Positions 7,888 through 16,752 are shown, counted from the first letter of the stretch. The stretch is 64,000 nucleotides of DNA from Pseudomonas sp. GR 6-02 (GCF_001655615.1 NZ_CP011567.1:2365001-2429000), one strand, 5' to 3'. Notes: a model not told the origin generated them from the sequence alone. A program made the numbers and translations.

Positions 7888-8763
7888 CTATCGATTGCCG
7901 TCTTCAAGCGCTGCCAGTACTTCTTTCAAACGCACCGTCGTGCTTTCACTGCTGCGTTGCATTGGCGCTCGCAGCTCGTCGTGGATCAATCCTCCAAGGG
8001 CCAGGGCAGTTTTCACCGGAGCGGGATTGGGCTCGATGAACAGGCTGTGGATCAGTGGCAGCAACTGGAAGAAGGTCGTTCGGCCGGCCGCTAAGCGGTT
8101 GTCGCGAAGCTGTTGATACAGCGTCACGAACAGCTCGGGATGAACATGGGCCGAGGCGGCAATTGCGCCTTTGGCCCCCAGGCATAGCGCGCCGAAGATC
8201 TGATTATCTTCGCCGCACAGCACGTCGACGTTACCGCTGGAGAGCAGTGCCAAGGTGTTGGCTGGGTTGCCGCCGCAGTCCTTGATCGCGACGATCCGCT
8301 CATGGGCGACGATCCGGAGCAGGGTCGCCTGCTCGAAGGCTATGCCGGTGCGATAGGGGATGTCGTAGAGAATAATCGGGGCGCTGGACGCATCGGCGAC
8401 GGTCTTGAAAAAGGCTTCGAGGCCGGCCTGGGAAGGGCGGATGTAGTAGGGCGGCGGCACCAGCAAGCCCGCCAGGGGACGCTTCAGGATTTCGCTTTGA
8501 AAGTGCAGCAACTCGGTGAGGTTGTTGCCGGCCAGGCCCATGACCACGCGTTCTGGTGGAACCTGTTCCAGCACCGCATCGAGCACCGCCAGTTGTTCAT
8601 GTTTGGCCAGCGCCGCGGCTTCCCCGGTGGTGCCGCAGACCACTATGCCATCGACGCCTTTTTCCAGCAGATGACTGACCAGCCGCCGCAATCCGGCGAA
8701 GTCGATCGCGCCATTGTGAAACGGCGTAACGATGGGAACCCAGATACCTTGAAACGATGACAT
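7888..8763 (-). CDS. dapA: 4-hydroxy-tetrahydrodipicolinate synthase (DapA family)
   Basis: 291 aa, normal length for DHDPS. Residues for the aldolase reaction of pyruvate with L-aspartate semialdehyde are present: the GTTGE loop with Thr45, Tyr133 in LYDIPYRTG and the Schiff-base Lys161 in AIKD. AGGAG stands 8 nt before the ATG. The gene is not beside other lysine-pathway genes and its sequence around the lysine (IKDCGGN rather than IKDASGD) is slightly divergent, so it may be a secondary DapA or a related pyruvate aldolase such as a hydroxyproline-type enzyme. No lysine riboswitch was seen upstream. Confidence 0.82.
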   Translation of the reverse strand: MSSFQGIWVPIVTPFHNGAIDFAGLRRLVSHLLEKGVDGIVVCGTTGEAAALAKHEQLAVLDAVLEQVPPERVVMGLAGNNLTELLHFQSEILKRPLAGLLVPPPYYIRPSQAGLEAFFKTVADASSAPIILYDIPYRTGIAFEQATLLRIVAHERIVAIKDCGGNPANTLALLSSGNVDVLCGEDNQIFGALCLGAKGAIAASAHVHPELFVTLYQQLRDNRLAAGRTTFFQLLPLIHSLFIEPNPAPVKTALALGGLIHDELRAPMQRSSESTTVRLKEVLAALEDGNR

Positions 8764-9142
8764 GCACTTTCTCCTGAAGGTTGACCGATTTCGTCACCGT
8801 CAGAAGCGTAGAAGGAAGTCAGCAAGAGGAGGGGTGTCCGTCGCGCTCAATGTCCTGTCAGCTCATCTGACGGGACAGCGCGCCCCGGTCACATGAGCGA
8901 CTGTTTCTTCGATTTAGGGGCGTGCGCAACGCAACCTTGCGCCTTGGCAATCAAGCCAATGACGACAGTGTTGAGGTTGAAGGTTGCGGACATGGTTGCT
9001 TACACCCTGAATGAGGCGCCCAGTTTTAAAAGCCGACGGGGTATTTGTCAATCGTGAAGTCGTTGCAAGTGCGCAAGATTGTTCAAGCCATTGGCCATGA
9101 CTGCTGGCACAGTCTGAAGACTTTTCCTGGTTGTAGAGCGTT
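8764..9142. other. Divergent intergenic region dapA-azlC
   Basis: 379 bp with no convincing gene. It holds the imperfect inverted repeat TGTCCTGTCAG (8851-8861) / CTGACGGGACA (8867-8877), one mismatch in 11 bp, loop CTCAT. This could be an operator for either flanking gene or an RNA hairpin in the dapA leader. Nothing else was recognised. Confidence 0.5.
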
Positions 9143-9841
9143 ATGTCCAACTCATTCATGCCGCGTACTGCATTCCTTCGTGGCGCCGCGGCCATCATGC
9201 CGTTGTCCCTGGCGACCGCGCCCTGGGGGTTGCTGGCCGGTTCCATGGCCATCGAGGCCAACCTCACGCCCCTGCAAGGCCAGGGGCTGTCGAGCATCGT
9301 GTTTGCCGGCGCGGCGCAATTGGTCGCCATCGGCATGCTCAAGGGCAGCGCCGGGGTCTTTTCGATTCTGTTGACCACGTTGCTGCTGACCTCCCAGCAT
9401 TTGCTGTACGGGATGAGCATGCGTTCGGTGATTTCCCCGTTGCCGGGCCGCTGGCGTATCGGGCTGGGCTTTTTGCTCACCGACGAGTTGTTCGCCCTGA
9501 CCAGCCAGCATGACAAACAGCAGTTCAATCGCTGGTACGCCCTCGGTGTGGGCCTGACGTTTTACATCGCCTGGAACCTCTTCACCCTGGCAGGCATTGT
9601 GCTGGGCAGCAGCATTCCGGGCCTTGAACACCTGGGGCTGGATTTCTCCATCGCCGCGACGTTTATCGCCTTGATCACGCCGGTGGTGCGCAACGTTCCG
9701 ACGGTGGTCTGCGTGGCGGTCTCGCTGTTCTGTTCGGTGCTGTTCAGCTATTGGCAATGGGGCTCGGCGCTGGTGCTGTCGGGGTTGGCGGGCATGACCG
9801 CAGGGTTCATCTGCAACAAACTCTACGTGGGGCGCACATGA
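9143..9841 (+). CDS. azlC: AzlC family branched-chain amino acid exporter subunit
   Basis: 232 aa, about seven hydrophobic segments, with the family start RGAAAIMPLSLATAPWGLLAG and the loop TSQHLLYGMSMR typical of AzlC/YgaZ. With AzlD/YgaH it forms an inner-membrane exporter for valine, leucine, isoleucine and analogues. Its TGA overlaps the azlD ATG (ATGA), indicating translational coupling. No Lrp/AsnC regulator is adjacent here. Confidence 0.88.
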   Translation: MSNSFMPRTAFLRGAAAIMPLSLATAPWGLLAGSMAIEANLTPLQGQGLSSIVFAGAAQLVAIGMLKGSAGVFSILLTTLLLTSQHLLYGMSMRSVISPLPGRWRIGLGFLLTDELFALTSQHDKQQFNRWYALGVGLTFYIAWNLFTLAGIVLGSSIPGLEHLGLDFSIAATFIALITPVVRNVPTVVCVAVSLFCSVLFSYWQWGSALVLSGLAGMTAGFICNKLYVGRT

Positions 9842-10152
9842 TGGTCTGGGCTGTGATTATCGGGATGGGCCTGCTGGTGTTCCTGAACCGCTACGTCTTT
9901 CTCGAACCTCGGCTGCCGGTGCGCTTGAGCAGCAATGCCCGGCAGTTCCTCGGTTTCGCGGTGCCGGGCATGCTCACCGCGATCTGCGGGCCGATTGTGT
10001 TCATGCCCGACAAACAGTTGAACCTGCAGTGGGACAACCCCTACCTGATCAGTTCGCTGGTGGCCGTGGGCCTGGTGCTTTACACCCGCAATACTCTGCT
10101 CAGCATGTTGTTGAGCATGGGCTTTTTCTTTTTACTGCGCTGGTGGCTCTGA
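9838..10152 (+). CDS. azlD: AzlD domain protein, small exporter subunit
   Basis: 104 aa, three or four hydrophobic helices (VWAVIIGMGLLVFLNRYVF, LLSMLLSMGFFFLLRWWL), matching the small partner of AzlC. It begins at tandem ATGs overlapping the azlC stop. The conserved F-L-N-R-Y and LP-V-R-L segments near residues 12-30 fit AzlD/YgaH. It completes a two-gene operon. Confidence 0.87.
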   Translation: MMVWAVIIGMGLLVFLNRYVFLEPRLPVRLSSNARQFLGFAVPGMLTAICGPIVFMPDKQLNLQWDNPYLISSLVAVGLVLYTRNTLLSMLLSMGFFFLLRWWL

Positions 10153-10213
10153 GTCGTCCGGCGCGAAACTGTTCTACGCTTAACGGATGATCCCTTGAGG
10201 ACGGGAGGTGGGC

Positions 10214-10372
10214 ATGGCCACTGAACCAAAGCGTCCGGACCTGGATGATGAGACCGATGAACCGACGGAGGAAGAAATCGAGCGGCAGAAGCGTTCGACG
10301 CCGGACTGGAAGCACCCCGACGACGGTAAAGAGCTGTCGGACCGCGACCAGGAACGCCCGCTGAAGCCCTGA
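10214..10372 (+). CDS. Small acidic hydrophilic protein, hypothetical
   Basis: 52 aa with a strong ribosome site (GGGAGGTG) before the ATG. The composition is extremely charged (DLDDETDEPTEEEIERQKRS), with no hydrophobic segment and no known domain, so probably disordered. The good ribosome site, the terminator right behind it and the coding bias support a real gene. Function unknown. Confidence 0.65.
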   Translation: MATEPKRPDLDDETDEPTEEEIERQKRSTPDWKHPDDGKELSDRDQERPLKP

Positions 10373-10390
10373 TCGGTTTGCACATCCCCA

Positions 10391-10417
10391 AAGCCCCGCC
10401 AATAGATGGCGGGGCTT
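10391..10417 (+). terminator. Intrinsic terminator
   Basis: AAGCCCCGCC (10391-10400) pairs with GGCGGGGCTT (10408-10417) across a 7-nt loop and is followed by a T run. It ends the azlCD/small-protein segment. Confidence 0.93.
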
Positions 10418-10591
10418 TTTAGTTTTTGTAGTTTGAAATGCAATCACCTGGGGAGCAGGCGCTGGAACCAAACACTGTGTACCCTTATCCAACCTCGGCT
10501 CGCAGCGATTGGCGGGCCGGTCGAAGGATGAATGGGCGAGGGTTTTTTGCCATTAAACGTGACGGTCGCAAGGTCTGGCCCAAGGCAAAAC

Positions 10592-11491
10592 ATGAAGCAG
10601 TTGATCAAGGTTCTATCCGTATTCGCCATCGCCGTCGGCCTGTTTGGCTGCATCGCCGCGCCCATTGAAATGACGCCGCAGACGCAACAGCGTCTGCAAG
10701 CGCAGGCGCCGATCCGCTTTCTGCTGACCTTCGACGACGGGCCCAGCGCGTCCGGTTTTTACAACCCGACCGCCACTGTACTCGACAGCCTGGCGCACAA
10801 TCCGCTGCAACCGGACATCAAAGCCGTGTTCTTCGTGCAGACCCGTGCCTCGGGCGCCGGCGGCAGTGACGTGGGGCGCCAACTCATGCGGCGCGAACAG
10901 GCCGAAGGGCATCTGCTGGGCTTCCACACGGCCACTCCCCACCACACCAACCATCGCTCCCTGGAGCCGGAACAGCTGGAGCAATCGCTGACCAACGGCA
11001 GCGCAGACATCGCCGCGATCACTGGCGCCTCGCCGATCCTGGTGCGTCCGCCGTTCTGGAATTATGACAAGCGCACTTTCGCGGCCTATCAGCAGCACGG
11101 CATGCATGTACTGCTGACCGACCTGAGCGCCAATGACGGCAAGATCTGGGGCTTCAACGCCAGCCCTCGGCGGCGGGCCAATATGCTGCGGCAGCTGTCC
11201 GAAGTCCGCGAGCGCATAGCCCTTGGCGAGTTGCCGACGGTGGATGGGGTGATTCCGGTGGTGGTGACCTTTCACGACCTCAACCGCTACACCGCCCGGC
11301 ATGCCCGCGAATACCTGCAAATCCTCCTCGACAGTGCCAACGCCACCGGTCTGGCCATGGCGCAGAAACCGTTTTACGACGACACGGCAGCGCTACAGCG
11401 GGCGGCCATGGCGCGCACCGTCAAGCAGAGTTCCGAGCCTGTTCGTTTGCCGGGGATCTGGAATTGGATATGGGATGGGGATGCTCACTGA
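10592..11491 (+). CDS. Lipoprotein polysaccharide deacetylase (CE4/NodB-like)
   Basis: 299 aa from the ATG at 10592. Residues 1-20 form a lipoprotein signal ending LFGC, so Cys20 should be acylated. The NodB fold has TFDDGPSASG (Asp-Asp motif 1) and HTATPHHTNH (metal-binding histidines), then RPPFWNYD (motif 3) and TFHDLN near the C-terminus. It probably N- or O-deacetylates a cell-envelope or exopolysaccharide substrate in the periplasm; which one is not evident. A longer reading from 10532 would spoil the signal peptide and is rejected. Confidence 0.85.
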   Translation: MKQLIKVLSVFAIAVGLFGCIAAPIEMTPQTQQRLQAQAPIRFLLTFDDGPSASGFYNPTATVLDSLAHNPLQPDIKAVFFVQTRASGAGGSDVGRQLMRREQAEGHLLGFHTATPHHTNHRSLEPEQLEQSLTNGSADIAAITGASPILVRPPFWNYDKRTFAAYQQHGMHVLLTDLSANDGKIWGFNASPRRRANMLRQLSEVRERIALGELPTVDGVIPVVVTFHDLNRYTARHAREYLQILLDSANATGLAMAQKPFYDDTAALQRAAMARTVKQSSEPVRLPGIWNWIWDGDAH

Positions 11492-11576
11492 GCTCACTGA
11501 GCTCGCTGGCGCGTTGCGCAAGCTGAACTATTCTCAGTGGATCCAACCGGGAGGCCGTCCAGGGAGGGCGTCTGTC

Positions 11577-11828
11577 ATGGTTCCTATTGAGCAGCTTTGC
11601 CAGATTGTCGAGTCCGGTTTCAAGCCGCTCTCCTGCGAATGCACCGTGAACCAGAATGAAACCTTACGGATCAAGGTTTTCGATCAGAGCTCCGGGCGGA
11701 TTGAGTTGTTGATCACTGGAGTATCCCCCGACAAACTGATTAGTGTTCGCGATATTTCCAACCTGATCGGCGAACTTCGCATAGAAATGCGTGCCGGTCG
11801 CCGAGCGTTCGCCGGTGTCGTGGCCTAA
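11577..11828 (+). CDS. DUF1652 protein
   Basis: 83 aa, with AGGGAGG upstream of the ATG at 11577. The pattern CECTVNQNETLRIKVFDQSSGRIELLITGVS and the ending SNLIGELRIEMRAGR are characteristic of the pseudomonad family DUF1652. It is soluble, alpha/beta in composition, of unknown function. A longer in-frame reading from 11301 overlaps the deacetylase gene and is not supported. Confidence 0.8.
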   Translation: MVPIEQLCQIVESGFKPLSCECTVNQNETLRIKVFDQSSGRIELLITGVSPDKLISVRDISNLIGELRIEMRAGRRAFAGVVA

Positions 11829-11840
11829 CCGCGACTTCTT

Positions 11841-11970
11841 GTAGCAGCTGCCGAAGGCTGCGTTCGGCTGCGTAGCAGTCGTAAAATCGGAGATCGCGAT
11901 ACATCAGGCAGACCGCATTAGCCGGATTCACGACCGCTACGCAGCCTCGCTGGGGCTCGACAGCTGCTAC
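11841..11970. repeat. REPIN-like element, GTAGCAGCTG class
   Basis: The ends GTAGCAGCTG (11841-11850) and CAGCTGCTAC (11961-11970) are perfect inverted copies, with internal TGCGTTCGGCTGCG-type palindromes. It shares its end with the simple REP at 2506-2539. It fills the space between DUF1652 and catR. Confidence 0.82.
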
Positions 11971-11986
11971 GGATTGCATTTACGGC

Positions 11987-12874
11987 TCAACTGTCGCCCG
12001 GCAGCAGTTCATCGATCATCTGCAAGCAATGATTCAACCCCGGCGACACATCGCCCACACGCCTGCTGAGAATAATCGGCGAGATCGCGTTGTCTTCCAG
12101 CACCGGAGTGAAGCCAATGTCGTCGCGGTGCAGCAACTGCACCGAGGCCGGTACCAGCGTCACCCCGATTCCCGCCCCCACCAGACCAATCGCCGTTTGC
12201 AGCTCGTTGGTCCATTGCGCCACCTTGATGTGCACGCCACTGGCTTCGAACAATGCGATCACGTGGTCGGCGTAACTCGGGCGCGGATTGCCGGGGTAGA
12301 GCACAAAGGGTTCCTTGGCCAGTTCCCGAAGGCTGATGGGCCTGGCGAGGAGCGGATGGCCGGCGGGCAGGGCGGCCACCAGTCGGTCTTCGGTGAGCAC
12401 GGTCTGCAGGATGGCCGGGTCGTCGATGCGGATGCGCCCGAAGCCGACATCGATACGCCCGGCCTTGAGCGCCTGCACCTGTTGCAACGTGGTCATTTCC
12501 GAGAGCCCCAACTCCAGCGCCAGAGGCTCGCCGCTGCGCAACCGGCGAATCAGTTCCGGCAGCACGCCATAGAGTGTCGAGGGCGCAAAGCCGATGCCCA
12601 GCCAGGTCTTTTCGCCCAGGCCGATCCGCCGCGTGTTGTCGCAGACCTTGCCCAGTTGTTCGAGCAGGGCGGTGGAGTGTTCATGGAAAAAACGCCCGGC
12701 GTCGGTCAGCTTCAACGGTCGGCCGCGCTCCAGCAGCAGTACCCCGAGTTCGTCTTCCAGCTGCTGGATCTGCCGGCTCAGCGGCGGTTGGGCGATGTGC
12801 AGCAGTTCGGCGGCGCGGGTGAAGTTGAGGGTTTGAGCCAGCACCTGAAAATATCGCAGGTGACGCAGTTCCAT
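11987..12874 (-). CDS. catR: LysR-type regulator of the catechol branch
   Basis: 295 aa. A winged HTH at residues 1-60 (MELRHLRYFQVLAQTLNFTRAAELL...QPPLSRQIQ) is followed by a type 2 periplasmic-binding-like effector domain. CatR activates catBCA in response to cis,cis-muconate and represses its own gene. Identity rests on its divergent position next to catB and on close resemblance to known CatR/BenM proteins. The intergenic region (12875-13003) carries the expected operator palindromes. Confidence 0.92.
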   Translation of the reverse strand: MELRHLRYFQVLAQTLNFTRAAELLHIAQPPLSRQIQQLEDELGVLLLERGRPLKLTDAGRFFHEHSTALLEQLGKVCDNTRRIGLGEKTWLGIGFAPSTLYGVLPELIRRLRSGEPLALELGLSEMTTLQQVQALKAGRIDVGFGRIRIDDPAILQTVLTEDRLVAALPAGHPLLARPISLRELAKEPFVLYPGNPRPSYADHVIALFEASGVHIKVAQWTNELQTAIGLVGAGIGVTLVPASVQLLHRDDIGFTPVLEDNAISPIILSRRVGDVSPGLNHCLQMIDELLPGDS

Positions 12875-12900
12875 GGGGCCTCCGGACGTCGATCTGTTAA

Positions 12901-12939
12901 ATACCTTTAAGGTATCGAGTCAGACCAATTCTATATTGG
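12901..12939. promoter_or_regulatory. CatR operator pair
   Basis: ATACCTTTAAGGTAT (12901-12915) is a near-perfect dyad (7-bp arms, one central base) of the T-N11-A type used by LysR proteins, matching the position of the CatR recognition site. A second inverted repeat, CCAAT-TCTAT-ATTGG (12925-12939), lies one to two helical turns towards catB, where an activation site is expected. Binding by CatR is inferred. Confidence 0.75.
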
Positions 12940-13003
12940 CTTCCCGAAAAAAGCCGTACCAGAATCGGTTCCAGAACTTTAAGAACCTGACGGGTATCGC
13001 GAC

Positions 13004-14152
13004 ATGCTTGCAACAGCCATTGAATCGATCGAGACGATCATCGTCGATCTGCCGACCATTCGCCCACACAAGCTGGCGATGCACACCATGCAGAACCAGA
13101 CCCTGGTGATCATTCGGGTGCGCTGTGCCGATGGCATTGAGGGTATCGGTGAGTCGACCACCATCGGCGGCCTGGCCTACGGCAACGAAAGCCCGGACAG
13201 CATCAAGACCAACATCGACAAACACTTCGCGCCACTGCTGATCAGCCAGGACAGCGGCAATGTGAATGCCGCGATGTTGCGCCTGGAGCGCAGCATTCGT
13301 GGCAACACCTTCGCCAAATCGGGTATCGAAAGCGCCTTGCTCGACGCCCAGGGCAAGCGCCTTGGCCTGTCGGTCAGTGAACTGTTGGGCGGACGGGTTC
13401 GCGATGCATTGCCGGTGGCCTGGACCCTGGCCAGCGGCGACACCGCCAAGGACATTGCCGAAGCGGAAAAAATGCTCGACCTGCGCCGCCACCGGATCTT
13501 CAAACTGAAAATCGGCGCTGGCGAGGTCAACCGCGACCTGGCTCACGTTATTGCGATCAAAAAGGCCTTGGGCGATCGCGCCAGTGTGCGGGTCGATGTC
13601 AATCAGGCCTGGGACGAAGCAGTCGCTCTGCGGGCCTGCCGGATACTCGGCACCAACGGCATCGACCTGATCGAACAACCGATCTCGCGCAATAACCGCG
13701 CCGGCATGGTGCGCCTGAATGCCATGAGCCCGGCGCCGATCATGGCCGATGAATCCATCGAATGCGTGGAAGATGCCTTTAACCTGGCACGGGAAGGCGC
13801 CGCTTCGGTGTTCGCTCTGAAAATCGCCAAGAACGGCGGCCCGCGCGCCGTGCTGCGAACCGCCGCGATTGCCGAGGCGGCCGGTATCGGCCTGTACGGC
13901 GGCACCATGCTCGAAGGCGGAATCGGCACGCTGGCCTCGGCCCATGCCTTTGTCACACTGAATACCTTGAGCTGGGATACCGAATTGTTCGGCCCGCTGC
14001 TGCTGACCGAAGACATCCTCAGCGAGCCATTGGTCTACCGCGATTTCCAACTGCACGTCCCGTCAACACCGGGGCTGGGCCTGACCCTGGATGAAGAGCG
14101 CCTGGCGTTTTTCCGTCGGGACAAAAGCTCCACTGTCGTTCATCAAGCCTGA
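13004..14152 (+). CDS. catB: Muconate cycloisomerase
   Basis: 382 aa, enolase superfamily, mandelate-racemase/muconate-lactonizing subgroup. It converts cis,cis-muconate to (+)-muconolactone. The K-x-K pair is Lys167/Lys169 in FKLKIGAG; metal ligands lie in DVNQAWDE, LIEQPI and ADESIE, followed by the KIAKNGG lysine. First gene of catBCA, 11 bp before catC and divergent from catR. The start follows the CatR operators by about 65 bp. Confidence 0.96.
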   Translation: MLATAIESIETIIVDLPTIRPHKLAMHTMQNQTLVIIRVRCADGIEGIGESTTIGGLAYGNESPDSIKTNIDKHFAPLLISQDSGNVNAAMLRLERSIRGNTFAKSGIESALLDAQGKRLGLSVSELLGGRVRDALPVAWTLASGDTAKDIAEAEKMLDLRRHRIFKLKIGAGEVNRDLAHVIAIKKALGDRASVRVDVNQAWDEAVALRACRILGTNGIDLIEQPISRNNRAGMVRLNAMSPAPIMADESIECVEDAFNLAREGAASVFALKIAKNGGPRAVLRTAAIAEAAGIGLYGGTMLEGGIGTLASAHAFVTLNTLSWDTELFGPLLLTEDILSEPLVYRDFQLHVPSTPGLGLTLDEERLAFFRRDKSSTVVHQA

Positions 14153-14162
14153 GGAGGGCATC

Positions 14163-14453
14163 ATGCTGTTTCACGTAAAAATGACCGTGAATCTACCGGT
14201 CGACATGAACCCGGAGCGCGCCGCTCAGCTAAAGGCCGACGAGAAAGCCCTGGCCCAGCGCCTGCAAGAGCAAGGCAAGTGGCGTCATCTGTGGCGCATC
14301 GCCGGGCTCTATGCCAATTACAGCGTGTTCGATGTCGACAGCGTTCAGGAACTGCACGACCTACTGATGCAATTGCCGCTGTACCCGTACATGGCGATCG
14401 AGGTCAACGCGCTGTGCCGGCATCCTTCTTCCATTCGCGAGGATGACCGCTGA
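14163..14453 (+). CDS. catC: Muconolactone delta-isomerase
   Basis: 96 aa, the usual length of CatC, which forms ring-shaped decamers and converts muconolactone to 3-oxoadipate enol-lactone. Starts MLFHVKMTVNLPVDMN and contains WRHLWRIAGLYANYSVFDV, both typical. GAGGAGG precedes the ATG. Middle gene of catBCA. Confidence 0.95.
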   Translation: MLFHVKMTVNLPVDMNPERAAQLKADEKALAQRLQEQGKWRHLWRIAGLYANYSVFDVDSVQELHDLLMQLPLYPYMAIEVNALCRHPSSIREDDR

Positions 14454-14504
14454 ATCCAGCCTGTTCAGTTCGCTACGCTAATAAATACAAGATGAGGATC
14501 CACC

Positions 14505-15434
14505 ATGAACGTCAAGATTTCCCACACCGCCAGTGTCCAGAAGTTTCTCGAAGAAGCCAGCGGCCTGCTCAATGAAGCCGGCGATCCGCGGGTCAAGGCG
14601 CTGGTTTACCGCATCCTGCGCGATTCGGTGAACATCATCGAAGACCTGGCCGTGACCCCGGAAGAATTCTGGAAAGCCGTCAATTACCTCAACGTGCTGG
14701 GCGCGCGGCAGGAGGCCGGTCTGTTGGTTGCCGGGCTCGGTCTTGAGCATTACCTAGACCTGTTGATGGATGCCGAAGACGAGCAGGCCGGCAAGTCCGG
14801 CGGCACCCCGCGAACCATCGAGGGGCCGTTGTATGTGGCGGGTGCGCCGCTTTCGCAAGGCGAAGCGCGTCTCGATGACGGCGTCGATCCGGGTGTGACT
14901 CTGTTCATGCAGGGCCGGGTGTTCAACACCGCTGGCGAACCGCTGGCCGGCGCGGTGGTGGATGTCTGGCACGCCAACACTGGCGGCACCTATTCGTACT
15001 TCGACACCACCCAGTCCGAGTTCAACCTGCGTCGCCGGATCGTCACCGATGCCGAGGGTCGTTATCGCTTCCGTAGCATCGTGCCGTCGGGCTACGGCTG
15101 CCCGCCGGATGGTCCGACCCAGCAACTGCTCAATCAACTGGGCCGTCATGGCCAGCGGCCGGCGCACATTCACTTCTTCATTTCGGCACCGGATCATCGT
15201 CACCTGACCACCCAGATCAACCTCGATGGCGATCAGTATCTGCATGACGATTTCGCCTACGCCACCCGTGACGAACTGATCGCCAAGATCACCTTCAGCG
15301 ACGATCCGCAGCGTGCAGCGGCCCATGGCGTGAGCGGTCGTTTTGCCGAAATCGATTTCGACTTCACCCTGCAGTCGTCCGCCCAACCTGAGGAGCAGCA
15401 ACGCCACGAGCGGGTGCGTGCGCTCGAGGACTGA
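14505..15434 (+). CDS. catA: Catechol 1,2-dioxygenase
   Basis: 309 aa, intradiol ring-cleavage dioxygenase that opens catechol to cis,cis-muconate with non-haem Fe(III). Ligands visible are a tyrosine in GTYSYFD (about 163), Tyr197 in SGYGCPP, and His221/His223 in AHIHFF. The N-terminal helical linker (about 1-100) is the dimerisation domain of this family. GAGGA precedes the ATG. It follows catC by 51 bp, and a hairpin (15459-15486) follows the stop codon. Confidence 0.96.
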   Translation: MNVKISHTASVQKFLEEASGLLNEAGDPRVKALVYRILRDSVNIIEDLAVTPEEFWKAVNYLNVLGARQEAGLLVAGLGLEHYLDLLMDAEDEQAGKSGGTPRTIEGPLYVAGAPLSQGEARLDDGVDPGVTLFMQGRVFNTAGEPLAGAVVDVWHANTGGTYSYFDTTQSEFNLRRRIVTDAEGRYRFRSIVPSGYGCPPDGPTQQLLNQLGRHGQRPAHIHFFISAPDHRHLTTQINLDGDQYLHDDFAYATRDELIAKITFSDDPQRAAAHGVSGRFAEIDFDFTLQSSAQPEEQQRHERVRALED

Positions 15435-15458
15435 TACCCTCGACCAGCCGAACCGGGT

Positions 15459-15486
15459 CACGAGATAACCGACCGTTTATCTCGTG
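15459..15486 (+). terminator. Hairpin after catA
   Basis: CACGAGATAA (15459-15468) pairs exactly with TTATCTCGTG (15477-15486), loop of 8 nt, 25 bp after the catA stop. The following sequence is only modestly T-rich, so it is a likely but not classical terminator of catBCA. Confidence 0.65.
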
Positions 15487-15553
15487 GCCTTCTGTGTTTC
15501 GGGCAGGACACTAGAATGGCGGCGCCACCGATAACAACAATGAGAGTGAACCG

Positions 15554-16513
15554 ATGATGCAAGCGCAATTGTTGAGTCATCGCAGCAGAATCTTCGACCA
15601 TGCCGACCCGTATGCAGTGTCGGGCTACGTCAATCAGCATGTCGGCAACCATTGCCTGCAGATGCCCAGGGCCGGCCGACCGCTGGCCAGCCTCGATCAT
15701 CGCACGTTCGCCAGCCTCGACCTGTGCCGCATCAGTTATGGCGCCAGCGTGCGGGTTACCTCTGGCGCGCTGGACAGCATCTATCACTTGCAAGTGCTGT
15801 TGCGCGGCAATTGCCTGTGGCGTGGCCACGGTCAGGAACATTACTTCGCGCCCGGGGAGTTGCTGCTGATCAACCCGGACGATCCGGTGGATCTGACCTA
15901 TTCCAGTGATTGCGAAAAATTCATCCTGAAAGTCCCCACCCGGCTGCTGGAGTCGGTGTGCGAGGAGCAGCGCTGGCGGTATCCGGGGCAGGGCGTGCGG
16001 TTTCTGGAAAACCGTTATCAGCTCAATCAACTGGAAGGTTTCGTCGGTCTGCTGGCGATGATTTGCCAGGAAGCTGAGGCTTCCGAGCCGATTCCTCGCG
16101 TGCAGGAGCACTATGCGCAAATCGTGGTCAGCAAGATGCTCGGCCTGATGAAAACCAACGTCATGCGCACCGATCCCGGCTCAGCTTCGGCCACGTTCGA
16201 GGCGCTGGTCGATTACATCGCCTGCAACCTCAAGCAAGACATCGACAGCGAAGAACTGGCGCGCCAGGCGCGGATGAGCCTGCGTTCGCTGTATGGGCTG
16301 TTCGAACGCAATGCGGGGGACACGCCGAAAAACTACATCCGGCAGAAGAAGCTCGAGCGTATTCACGCCAACCTGAGCGACCCGACCTGCAACGTGCGCA
16401 ACGTCACGGAAGTGGCCATGGATTACGGCTTCCTGCACCTGGGCCGGTTCTCCGACAGCTACCGCAAACAGTTCGGCGAATTGCCTTCCGACACCCTCAA
16501 GCGCCGTCACTGA
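15554..16513 (+). CDS. benR: AraC/XylS-family activator of the ben operon
   Basis: 319 aa. An N-terminal AraC-binding-like domain (about 20-190) precedes two C-terminal HTH motifs (SEELARQARMSLRSLYGLFE and NVTEVAMDYGFLHLGRFSDS) with the XylS-type ending FGELPSDTLKRR. BenR activates benABCD with benzoate as co-inducer. The paired TGCA-N6-GGATA sites before benA are the predicted target. It sits between catA and benA in the same orientation, after a hairpin, so it is probably transcribed on its own. Confidence 0.93.
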   Translation: MMQAQLLSHRSRIFDHADPYAVSGYVNQHVGNHCLQMPRAGRPLASLDHRTFASLDLCRISYGASVRVTSGALDSIYHLQVLLRGNCLWRGHGQEHYFAPGELLLINPDDPVDLTYSSDCEKFILKVPTRLLESVCEEQRWRYPGQGVRFLENRYQLNQLEGFVGLLAMICQEAEASEPIPRVQEHYAQIVVSKMLGLMKTNVMRTDPGSASATFEALVDYIACNLKQDIDSEELARQARMSLRSLYGLFERNAGDTPKNYIRQKKLERIHANLSDPTCNVRNVTEVAMDYGFLHLGRFSDSYRKQFGELPSDTLKRRH

Positions 16514-16538
16514 TTGCCAAGACGTTTGACGAATAACC

Positions 16539-16660
16539 TGTGGCGAGGGGGCTTGCCCCCGTTCGGCTGCGCAGCAGTCGTAAATCCTGCCGACGCGGTG
16601 TGCCTGACAGAATGCCGGGGGCCGCTTCGCAGCCCAGCGGGAGCAAGCTCCCTCGCCACA
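16539..16660. repeat. REPIN-type element, GAGGGAGCTT class
   Basis: Related to the copy at 3307-3454: left end TGTGGCGAGGGGGCTTG, right end AAGCTCCCTCGCCACA, with the same internal CGGCTGCGCAGCAGTCG block. It lies between benR and the benA promoter, ending 30 bp before the BenR half-sites. Confidence 0.85.
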
Positions 16661-16689
16661 TTGGCAACCATCAACCACCGACCGCCCCT

Positions 16690-16752
16690 TGCACAAAACG
16701 GATACAGGTCTGCACCCGGCGGATAGTCCGCCCCATCCCCACGTCCTAGCAT
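16690..16752 (+). promoter_or_regulatory. BenR/XylS-type direct-repeat operator and benA promoter
   Basis: TGCACAAAACGGATA (16690-16704) and TGCACCCGGCGGATA (16711-16725) are two direct copies of the XylS/BenR motif TGCA-N6-GGATA with a 21-bp repeat period, as in the TOL Pm promoter. TAGCAT at 16747-16752 is placed like the Pm -10. It should drive benABCD under BenR with benzoate. Confidence 0.9.

Noticed and set aside
8764..8900. Lysine riboswitch ahead of the dapA-like gene
   Set aside because: Only one small imperfect hairpin is visible; the long five-helix layout of the L-box is absent.
12920..14056. 378-codon minus-strand frame over catB
   Set aside because: Antisense shadow of a clear catB; valine/aspartate/histidine-rich reading typical of shadows.
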